Positions 34,558 through 46,600 of a stretch of 64,000 bases of DNA are shown piece by piece. Made by a program: the position numbers and the translations under genes. Within the stretch, counting starts at the first letter, position 1. Each line of letters opens with the position of its first letter. The stretch covers positions 36,635,604 through 36,699,603 of the forward strand of contig NC_091138.1 in assembly GCF_041381155.1 (NCBI RefSeq), given 5' to 3'. The notes under the pieces are model-generated. The model had not been told where the DNA came from. It did no database searches and saw only the letters and a program-made list of their open reading frames with translations. The DNA is from Argopecten irradians. Its lineage: Eukaryota; Mollusca; Bivalvia; Pectinida; Pectinidae.

Positions 34558-34666
34558 GACACAAAACCTATCTTATCGATGTGAACCCCGCACACGGTCA
34601 GACGTATGTCTCTCATTTAAACCCCTGTATACTAATCTGCCTAGCCATACAGCCGATACACCAACA
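34558..34666 (+). promoter_or_regulatory. Proximal promoter of ependymin gene A, conserved with gene B
   Basis: ACAAAACCTATCTTATC, then ATGTGAAC, ACACGG and CATTTAAAC occur in this order here and upstream of gene B (53481-53586). CTTATC is a GATA-factor type site and ATTTAAA a plausible TATA-like box about 50 bp before the ATG. Nearby intronic sequence is not similar between the genes, which makes this conserved block stand out. Confidence 0.55.
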
Positions 34667-37600
34667 ATGATGTTTGTACTTCTATTACTGAGTGTGGTGC
34701 CTCTGGCACTGTCCGGGCCTGTTACGGAACATTGTTGCCTCCCTAGACAGTGGACGGCTACCGTGATGGAGAACGGCATAACCAAATTACCCGACGGCCC
34801 TGCTGCTATAGATGTAAGTAAATTATACAAGTTAATTATTTATATTTCAAAGATACATAATTAACTGGGCGAACATTTTGACACGTTATTTTCTCTTCGG
34901 TAGTCAAAATTAAAAACTATGAGGTTTGAAATGGACAAGAATATATATGATGCCTAATATATATCTTAGTTACAACATAGACGTTATGTACTGTACGATT
35001 ATCTTTTATGCCTTGTGTACGTTAAAATAGAAATATAATTGCAGAAAACACTTTACAGTTTAATAACACTGTAACAATGTGAAATGAAATTATAGACAAC
35101 AACTTGTCTTTATGGTCTAACCGTATGAATAGTAGATGTTAATGTAATAATTTTGGCAGTACTTACAAAAATCATTTTCAGCTCTTATTTGTACTTGTAA
35201 ACATAAAACCATTGAAAGTATTGTAATTCTCAAAATGTTGGTACTTTTGGTGTGAATAGCATAGTTTTCTTGAATCAAGAGTATGAAGAATGCGGCACAG
35301 ATAACTTTTAATAGCGATCTGACTCGAAAGGAAACAAAAATACCGACTTCAGACAAAACTTAATCGTTTTCCTTACGCAACTCAAGTAAAAAAATTAGTC
35401 CTTTTTTACAAAAGTTTCGTGAAACGAGGGCAAAATTTCTATAGGCGCATGATACTACGTTTGTTTCACAAAACAGAAAAAAGTGGTTCTGTTATTCTCC
35501 CTCCAAAGGCTCTCTTAAGAATTATTATTTAATAATGACTTTGCACGAATTTGTATAGTGGCTTTGGTAATGAAATAGAACCGCTTACTCCCCCGAAGCG
35601 CCTTATTATTTACATTTCCAAAACCAAGTGTAATATTGGTAATTATTATTTGCTTAAACATCTTTAGGCTAGGTTTCACTCCATTTATTTTGCTATATTG
35701 ATATCTTAATGTTAAACTTACATTTACACTCAAAATGTTATCCTGATAATTAGCCCGTTAACTAATTGATCTAAAAAATAATTTTCAATTTTGCGTTAAG
35801 CGTAATTTGATGTATTGTTATTGTTTTAGAGTAGAAACCTTTAATTCACTAGTCACATGCTTTATTCTGGAAGATATGGCATTAATTTGTGAAGAAAACA
35901 ATTATATGAAATAATAAATAAATAAATGAAAGCACCCAAATAAAACACAAAAATCCCAACGGAAACGTTATTCCATAAAGTAGAACACAAAACAAAACAG
36001 TTACACAAAATGCCAAAATATATGTACCAGTTTTTATACACAAATAAGTACAAAAAACAACGATACAATAGGCTGAAATTGAAACAATGATGATACAATA
36101 CATTATCACAAAAAGACAAAATCAAACAGTGAATGTATCATTAATATCAACACACAACAACAATAAACAAAACTAACCATCAAACGACTTCAAAGAATAT
36201 AACTTGTTATTATTCTCCGTTAAGAACCTTCAGTAGTAATACATGAAAAGAAATATGTCTTCTGTTACATTAACGAATAACAGAAATGAGAAACCAGCAG
36301 CTAAATTCAAAACACAATTTAATTATATATACAATATTATACATAGATGGTTTACAATATCTAGAGTAATTCGTGGTGGTACAAGAGTAATACGATGATT
36401 TAAAGTGTTACTTATCTGTATGTGAATGTCCTGGTATAATCCTTGATCCTTCCAGGTTTCAAATTAACAATAATCACAAATCCACAAGGAAATTGAATGT
36501 CCCCCGATGATTTGTAAAGTTCCAGGCAATATGAATAAATCCAAACAAAGTGTTGTAATAATCCACAGATAAAGTCACAATAGCTCTCCCAATAGAATCT
36601 TATATGGCGCTGTACAATTCTTGATATGTCTTATTACAGGTCTCATTACAGTTCTGATTAGCCTTGGACAGCTGGAGTATATATAGCTAAACCGTAATTC
36701 AAGAATATTGGAGAACCTTCTACTTCTAGAAATATCTAACTAAAAACAGTAAACAAGTAAACACACATAACTTTCTGGAAATAGATCATTCTAGATCTCT
36801 ACTTAAAATCAACATGTTTACAAACATATTTGTTTATACATGATTATATTCTAGAAAGTTCTATAACCTAAATCAATGATATGACCTTCATAGCATGTAT
36901 TGATAAAAAAAGCTATAGGAGTTATCTCCCTTATCTCATAACTACATGTATTTAGTGTCATACATAACACACCCCTCCTTAAAGAAAAGAAAGTTTTCTT
37001 GAAAAGGAAACTTTCTTGACATATCAAGTAATATTTAAATCCTTGATAAAGCATCTGCTAGAATATTGTCTTTCCCTTTGATATGTTTGATGTCAAGATT
37101 GTATTCTTGCAAAGTCAAACTCCACCTGAGAATTCTTTGGTTTTTGTTTTTCATTTTCCCAATGAATGTCAAAGGGTTGTGGTCGGTGAAGACCAACACA
37201 GGCACAACTGTAGTGCAGAGATACACATCAAATTGGTTCAAGGCCAAAATCAACGCTAAACATTCTTTCTCAATGGTGGAATAATTTCTCTGGTGTTTGT
37301 CAAACTTTTTCGAGAAATAACAAATTGGATGGTCAATTTGTTCAGTACCTTCTTGCATCAAAACAGCACCAACACCTACATCGCTGGCGTCAACAAACAG
37401 TTTAAACTGTTTATTAAAATCTGGAGCAGTCAGAACTGGTGAGTTTGATAGTATGGCTTTCAATTTCTCAAATGCAGACTTACATTCGTCTGACCAAACA
37501 AATTTGACATTTTTCTTTAACAAAGCAGTAAGTGGAGCTGCTATAACAGAGAAATTTTGACAAAATTTTCTGTAGTATCCAGCCATACCAAGAAATCTCA

Positions 37601-40600
37601 TCAGCTCTCTCTTGCCTCCAGGAGTTGGAAAATCTATAATTGATTCTACTTTGGCCTGAACAGGTTTAACCTGCCCCTGTCCTACAACATGGCCTAAAAA
37701 TTCAACAGTTGCATGACAAAATTCACATTTCAATAAGTTTACAGTCAATTTCATGGTAGTGAGTCTTTCGAAGAATTCACGAATCCCGCGTAGATGGTCT
37801 TCCCACGTGTCGTGGTAGTTGATGACGTCATCGATGTATCCATCACAGCCTTCCAGGTCTGATATCACGCTATTAAGAAGACGTTGAAATGTTGCCGGGG
37901 CATTCTTCATACCAAATGGCATAACTTTGTACTGGTACAAACCTTGCGAGGTTACAAATGCCGACACTTCTTTAGCTCTTTCTGTTAATGGCACCTGCCA
38001 ATATCCTTTCAACAGGTCAAACTTGCTTACGTACTTGGCTTTGCCAACTTTGTCAATACACGAGTCAATCCTTGGAATTGGATAAGAGTCTGTTTTACTG
38101 ACAGAGTTTACTTTTCTGAAGTCAGTACAGAACCGGTATGTCTTGTCTGGCTTTGGTACCAGAACACATGGAGAGCTCCATTCACTTTTGCTTGGTTCAA
38201 TAATATCATTGTCCAACATGTATTGAATTTCTTTCTTTAAGTGTTCTTCTTTCAAAGGATTGACACGGTAAGGATGTTTCTTGACAGGTGGCGCATCGCC
38301 TACATCCACGTCGTGATAGATAGCATCTGTTTTGCCTGGTGTATCCGGAAACAAATGTTTATACTCAAGTATCAAATCTTTAAGTTCATTGCGTTCCTTT
38401 TCCGATAGATGACATAGTTTCTTGTCCAAGTTCGCGAGCACATCTGAATTCCTTAACTTAACACCACAGTCTAAACCTACATCTTGTACACCACCATCTA
38501 AGTCTAATTTACAAATATCAGCTGTACTTTCACTTTGTGATGGTACAGAGGCCAAAGTAGCAATAGGTTGAGAGGTCTTGCTCTCTTCTCTATCTACATA
38601 TTCCTTAAGCATATTAACATGACATAATTGAGTTTTCTTGCGCCTCCCTGGAGTTTGTACAATGTAGTTAACATCATCGACCTTTTTCTCAACAATATAA
38701 GGTCCAAAATATCTAGCTTGCAAAGGCTGACCCGGTATTGGTAATAGAGCCAAAATTTTGTCACCTGGATCAAAACTTCTTGCACGGGCATCTTTATCAT
38801 ACCATGTTTTCATTTTGGTTTGAGTAAGGGCCAAATTTTCTTTTGCCAATTCACATGCCCTTGTCAACCTTTGCTTAAAGTTACACACATAATCTAAGAG
38901 ATTCACTTTAGAATCTTCGTCCAAAATTTTGTCTTTCAAAATTTTCAAAGGACCACGTACAGTATGTCCAAACACAAGTTCAAAGGGACTGAAGCCAAGA
39001 GATTCTTGTACAGATTCTCTAACGCCAAACAACAACATGTGTATACCTTCGTCCCAATCTCTTTTGTTTTCAAAACAATAAGATCTCATCATATTCTTCA
39101 ATGTCTGATGAAAACGTTCTAAAGCACCCTGAGACTCTGGATGATAAGCACTAGACTTATACTGCTTGATCTGGAGCTGGTACATGACTTGTTGAAAAAT
39201 ACCAGACATGAAATTCGAACCTTGGTCCGATTGGACAGCTTTTGGAAGACCAACCAGTGTAAAGAATTTAACCAAAGCCTTGACTATGTTAGGGGCTTTA
39301 ATATTCCTGAGTGGAATGGCTTCAGGAAAGCGTGTGGAAGCACACATAATAGTTAAAAGATACTCATTCCCAGACTTAGTTTTGGGTAGAGGACCTACAC
39401 AGTCTATAATGACTCTACTAAATGGTTCCTCAAATGCTGGAATGGGGTGCAAAGGTGCAACAGGGATTTTCTGATTAGGTTTCCCTACCACCTGACAAGT
39501 ATGACAAGACCTACAAAAATCAGCCACATCCCGTTTCAACTTGGGCCAAAAGAAGTGATCTAAGATCCTGTTATAAGTCTTGGTCACACCTAAATGCCCT
39601 GCCATAGGTACGTCATGAGACAAACTCAGAATATCTTGCCTATACCTCGGTGGGACAACTATTTGATTGACAACCTTCCAGTCTTCCTCGGGAGACACAT
39701 CAGGGGGGCGCCACTTGCGCATCAACACACCTGACTGACGGAAGTAACAAACCGGGACTTTCTCAGCCTCTTCCTCACTCAAAGCCCGATTACACAATAA
39801 GGAGATTTCAGGATCTTTCTCCTGTTCTACTATAAGCTCCTCTCTAGACAAAGATGATTTACTCATCATGTCAGACAAAGAAGTACCCTTGTTAGGAACA
39901 ACTCTATCACTATCAAAGTCTACAGGATTGCTCAAAAGATCACACTTGCTCCCGACATCCTCTATATCATGAGCCAAGAAAGTGTCACCTAACCCTGGAC
40001 TATAATGATCCTCAACTACTGCAACATCAGAAACCTTCTTACTCATTGAACGAGTTACAGCACAAGAAGGGAAAATACCAGGAAATTCCTGTTGAATAGT
40101 CTCAGCATCATCTGTTTTATCTGGAATACTGGACACTAAGGGATCTACCCTAACTTTCTCTCCAGCCAAGTCATTGCCTAAAATGAGCGACACGCCCTCT
40201 ATGGGAAGTTCCGGTCTAACACCAATGGTGACAGGCCCAGTAACCAAATCTGACTTTAAATAAACACAATGGAGAGGCACATTAACAAAACCTAACACTA
40301 CACCTTGAAGTAAAACACTACTACCAGATGAGGTCTCCTCAGACAAAGGCACTACGCCATCTAATATCAAAGAATGAGAAGCCCCAGTATCTCGCAAAAT
40401 CTTCACAGGTTTCAAGTTGGTAATATCACTAGTAAGTGAAACAAAACCTTCAGAAATGAAGGGAGAGTACTTCTCCAAGACACTATCAGACTCTGAGCTC
40501 TTAATCTCAACAGACACTTTAGAATCTTCCACAATATCACTAAGTTTCTGACTAGGCTTTGACATAGCTAACACAGAAGGAACTGACTGTTTACGCCTTT

Positions 40601-43600
40601 GCTCCTTACGCTGGAGAGAATAACATTCAGACATAACATGCCCTACTTTCTTGCAGTAATTACAAACAGGACCAGAAGGAGACCCCACACCTACCCTATC
40701 ATCTGTTTTAGAAGCAGACTTAGTTTTATCACCTAATTTAGGTTTGTCGTTGGAAGGGCCACTAAAGGTTGGGTTCCTAGGCTGACCAAATTTACTAGTA
40801 CCTGTGGTACTGTTTTTGTCTTGAGAACTGTTTTTAACAAATGAGCCTTTGTGGGTGAGAGCGTAATCATCACCCATTGTAGCTGCTTCACTAAGTGTTT
40901 CAACTTTTCTCTCATCTAAATGAGTTTTTATGTTTGTGTGGACACAACGTTTAAACTCCTCTATCAACAATAATTGCCTCAATTTACCGAAATCCTCATC
41001 AATTTCTTTAGAATCACACCACCTATTAAATAATTGTTCCTTTTCTCTGGCAAATTCTACATGAGTTTGTTCATCTCTCTTTCTCGAGTTTCGAAATTTC
41101 TGGCGGTAAGCCTCAGGAACTAACTCATAAACTTTCAAAATAGCTTTCTTGACTACTTGGTAATTTGAAATCTCATCTACAGATAAAGAAGAATAAATGT
41201 CTCTAGCTTTACCAATCAAGACACTTTGAAGAAGCATTGTAAGCTTATCTTCAGGCCATTTCATACTATCAGCTATTTTCTCAAAATGCAGAAAATACTT
41301 GTCAACTTCTTTCTCTTGAAAAGGAGGAACTAACCTAATGTTTCTACTGACATCAAAACCTCTGTTTCCTTGTAAACCCCTAAAAGTTGGATTACTTGAA
41401 CTGTCTTGAGAAGCTAGTTCTAATTCTTTAATTCTAAGTTCTGTTTCAGCTTGAATTTTTTGCTTCTCTAGCTCTAACATCTGATCTCTCTCTTTTTCTT
41501 TTAATTCTTTCTCAATTTCTTTTTCTCTTAACTCCTTTTCTATTTCTCTTTCTCTCATTTCTTTCTCTTTATCTATTTCCATTTGTCTTAGTTTCATTTC
41601 ATGTTCAAGTTCCATTTGTCTAATTTGAATTTCTGAACTGACTGTTTCCTCTATACTATCTAATGCACTAGAGTCAAATTTGCCATTGTCAACAAAATAT
41701 CTTATAATTACATTCCTAATTTCAGCTTTCCTCAAATTAGTTTTGATAGTAAGGCCTAAATGTTTACCCAATAACAGTAAATCCTTCTTACTAACTTGCA
41801 AAAGAACTTCCAGGGATGGCGCTTTAACAAACTGTTCTACCTGCATAGTAGTCATATTTATCTAGCTGTTGGTTTCAAATGTAAACTCAAAGTTTGTACA
41901 CAAATTTTGAAAATTTCTTAATTAATTTTTCAAAGTTAGATTTCACAAATTGAATATCGATCCCGGACACGAGCCCCCAATTTCTGTTACATTAACGAAT
42001 AACAGAAAGGAGAAACCAGCAGCTAAATTCAAAACACAATTTAATTATATATACAATGTTATACAGAGATGGTTTACAATGTCTAAAGTAATTGGTGGTG
42101 GTACAAGAGTAGTACGATGATTTAAAGTGTTACTTATCTGTATGTGAATGTCCTGGTATAATCCTTGATCCTTCCAGGTTTCAAATTAACAATAATCACA
42201 AATCCACAAGGAAATTGAATGTCCCCCGATGATTTGTAAAGTTCCAGGCAATATGAATAAATCCAAACAAAGTGTTGTAATAATCCACAGATAAAGTCAC
42301 AATAGCTCTCCCAATAGAATCTTATATGGCGCTGTACAATTCTTGATATGTCTTATTACAGGTCTCATTACAGTTCTGATTAGCCTTGGACAGCTGGAGT
42401 ATATATAGCTAAACCGTAATTCAAGAATATTGGAGAACCTTCTACTTCTAGAAATATCTAACTAAAAACAGTAAACAAGTAAACACACATAACTTTCTGG
42501 AAATAGATCATTCTAGATCTCTACTTAAAATCAACATGTTTACAAACATATTTGTTTATACATGATTATATTCTAGAAAGTTCTATAACCTAAATCAATG
42601 ATATGACCTTCATAGCATGTATTGATAAAAAAAGCTATAGGAGTTATCTCCCTTATCTCATAACTACATGTATTTAGTGTCATACATAACACTTCTGATA
42701 TAGATTCTCAAATATTATAAATTGAGCATTTGTTAAATACAAATTCAACACACTTTTTCGAGAAAGAAATAATATTATACTCAATATATAAAATACAATG
42801 CTAAACGAACACGATACCATATTATATTTTATGTTTTTATCTTAGTACGTTACAAAAATGACGTTGGATTTGGACAAGAATAGGCTGAGGATGGACAGGA
42901 ACGGCTTCTTACATAACAAACCAGAGCAACAGACAATGCTTGTAGACTACGGAGCGGTCAGTACTCTTTATTTGTGTATTTCAGGGTTATCTGCCCCTGT
43001 TTGCAGGTTATCAACCATAGTTCGTCATGAGTTTGTGTGCTTAACGTCATTTTTTAAGAATGTTTTTGTTTCAAGAACTAATGACGTAACAAACATTGCC
43101 TGACTTTAAGAGCAGACAATTATTTAGCACCCAAATACGGCACATGCTCTATTAGCATTATATTACTTCTGAAACAATAACAGTGCAGGAAATAGGATTT
43201 CCAAAGATGAAACAAACATTTCACCCCACAATTATACGAGTCACAAGTATATGTATCGCATTTAAATTTTTGTCTCATGTTATAGAACATAATGGTGGAT
43301 ATTCTATAATAATATTTTAAGGTTTTGCTTGATCGAAATCAGTACGAAATCGATAGATAGCATGAAAGGTAAAATTAACAATAAAGCTTAAATTTTCATG
43401 AAAACCTTAATTTTGTCGTGAAGTATGATACTATATGTTAAATCATGACTTGTAAATTTATATATAAATATTATAATTATAATGTTGTAACACTGTCAGG
43501 TTAACTCAGGATTTATAATCTGTTACCGAAAACTTTTTCATGTTTTTACTTAATAAAGTATGTATTTATGTTTCAGCATCGCTTGTTCTTTATAAAGGAT

Positions 43601-46600
43601 GGGTTTTGCGTTAATACATCGCTGGCAGCATCTCCTCCCGAGGAATGCCTTGCACGTACGAATGAATTTTATAATATTAAAAAGTCCCATTTCTTTATAT
43701 TACATAGTCCATATATCCGGTTATTTACACGCGTTAAAATGTTTGCGATTTTGAATAAATTGAGAAACGTTAATTTGAGTTTTATCGATTTCGCTATAAG
43801 CGTATAATATATGATTAATTCATGTTTAAACATTTCACAGATCAATTTTGTGCTCACAGCAATGTGCCGTAAAATTGCAAAATAAACCGATGTACTGTAG
43901 ATGATTATAACATGTAGTGTAAAGAACATCCCCGATATTCACGGAGTTACTATCACTGTCGCAATATCCACACTTGGACTATGTCATATAAAAAAATGAA
44001 GGTTTTGTGTGCGATAACAGATGAGAGAGGTAGTTTGGTGCTTTGTTGTGCATCAAAAGACCCAAACAACGGTTCATTTTATGTATTTGAATCTGGGTGA
44101 TACTTTCTGTAATATTCAAAGAAAGTACTAATATCTGTAGGCATGTGATTTATTAGTTTTTCTCTTGACATGCCTTCAGTTTTACGATGACACAGTACAT
44201 GAGTGGATAAAACTAGAGATAGTAACCCCTGGGCTATCAATAAGTATACGAGTCATTCTCAGAAATGTTCCAAATATCACAAAAAGAAAACGGAAAAATT
44301 TATCTCAATAAATAGATAACTTTGGTTCAGAAACTTAAAGAATGATCATTGTAGATATCAAAATAATATTGTTATTTCCTGATAAGCTCCCGATAAGTTA
44401 CTATGACGACCAAAAGATGTCAAGGTCAAATGTCCATGGTGTTACCATACTTAAATACTATTAAATCCTGTTTTAAAATATTTTGAAGTAATTAATAACT
44501 GTTCATTTCATTTGATATTGTGTGAAAGTTATAGTTCATTTCAAATTATTTTACTTTAATGCTCCGTAATCAGATGGCAAACACTATATCTCACCAGTCA
44601 ACATTCTTGTGCTTTTATTGCACACATATACTTTTCATTTTATTATATAAAATGACTCAAAAAGATTATTACTTTTTTGACAAAGATTTTATTTTGATCT
44701 TTCATTTATTTTTTGTTTGTTAACATGCTTTAAAGTTCATCTTAAACTTATCAATTTGCAATATGTTTGTCCCGGTAACACTATGGACATTGATTGAATA
44801 CAACAGACATTTGTCCATGGTGTTACCGGTGAGAAATGTTTTGTATAGTTCTTGATCATCATAATGAAATTCATTAGAGATCAAAAATGGACTAGGTAGA
44901 CATAATACTATGATATCAAAGAGTTTTAAATATATCTATGTTACAAAAGGAGTAAAAAAACAGTATTTCTTTGTCCTTGTCTATGGTGTTACCACGTTTG
45001 TTCATAGTGATACTAAGACTAAATGTGGTGGTACTGTTGACGATTATATTTGTAATTCATTATTTTGAAATTTATTTCATCTATGGGGATGTATACATCA
45101 AATATTATAACAATTGATGACAAGGTGTCTTAAAATTTTTCTTGTATGACTCTTTTATGTCTGTGGTGGTGTTATCAAAAATTGTCTGTGGTGTTACTAT
45201 TTTATCACTATTAGGTAACACCAAGGACAGTTACACCACAGACGTTTTCTTCATTTTTTAAAGATTTTCATTTCTGCTCTCAATCATAGGTCAAACTGTC
45301 ACATCTTAATTTGAACTAACTAGTGGTTCCTTTGAAATACAACAGAGAGTTTTATTGAAAATACATGTCATAGCTCAAAATAACTTGTAACACAATAGAT
45401 ATTGAAATGTTCATTGATAGCTAAATTTGTCATTGATTTGATTTAAGTAAAAAAACTTCCCTCCCTTGGACTTAAGTCATCAAGTGTCATATAGCTAGGG
45501 AGTAGATGCTTAGTGAATACATTATAGATAATATTACTTATCATTCCTAGTGATGCATCATTTGAACCAAAATGATTGTGGTAACACCACAGACATTTCT
45601 TCAAAGGACAGGCTAACTTTTTATTAAAAATTTATTAAAATATCTTTTTTTTTCAAAACCTATGAAAACTTTTAAATATTTGATGATTACCTACAAAACA
45701 AATACCAACTTAACATTTTATCACACTGAAACAACATTTTATTTATGAATTTGGGTAATTTCTCTTGTGACAAGTCTATTTCCGGCAGTTGCCTTATTTT
45801 GAATAAAAAAAAAATCAACATAATTCTAAAATCTTATTTTAAGAACAAAGTGCATTAAAATTTACTTTCTTTGCTCCATATAGTCAGTTTTAAATCTCAA
45901 ACAACCCTTTCCTGTTCAAATGTTTCCAAAAGGACAATATATACAGAAGGCAGTTATTTGGAACTTTTCTGAGAATTACTCATATTCTATTCCAATAAAT
46001 TCAATAGAAACAATATTTCAAATTACTCATTGAGAAGCTAGTGATAGATTACTAAATCTGGAAATCAAGATGCCCAAAAGACCATTTAAGAATTTTCCAT
46101 AAAATTATTATTTGTCAACGATGTTTGATACATTGTAGCGATATTTAGTTAAATTTAGTTTCTTGTTATATGGTTGTGAATTTTCTCTATTGCAGATAAT
46201 AGCTATAAATTTGAAGGTCGACACCACATTGGATCAGTAAGTAATACAATTATCAGCGATGAATGGTCGACTTCCACTAATGCAAACATAACAATGACAC
46301 TTTACATATCCGAGGATTGCGTACCCATTGTACAGGTGTACACCGATTTATCATCTCAATGTAAGTATTAATTACTAAGGATATCCTTCTTTGTTTGTCG
46401 TTTTAATTTGTTTCATGGAAAAAAGGCATACCGTTTCGCTCGCACTTTGTAGTCTCACTTTAAACACTTGCCTGCAGATATGTACATAATATTTATTGTT
46501 ATCTTAATAATTCTTAATATTAAAAATCCAAAAGTCTAATTAGTCACATGGACAAAATCGACTTTATTTTTTACCTTCCTCTTTCTTCTGCTTCAATCTG

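Larger units (their letters stand above)
36259..42695 (-). mobile_element. Gypsy-type LTR retrotransposon, Gmr1-like, looks whole
   Basis: The element is flanked by CTTC at 36259-36262 and 42692-42695, a 4-bp target duplication. Two 707-bp LTRs, 36263-36969 and 41985-42691, start TGTTAC and end CATAACA. Inside the 5' (right) LTR is a primer-binding site resembling tRNA-Pro (GGGGGCTCGTGTCCGGGAT on the minus strand). Next to the 3' LTR is a polypurine tract, AAGGAGGGG. A single frame fills the interior. The LTRs differ at about seven positions (~1%), so the insertion is young. No breaks are seen. It lies antisense in intron 1 of ependymin gene A. Confidence 0.95.
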
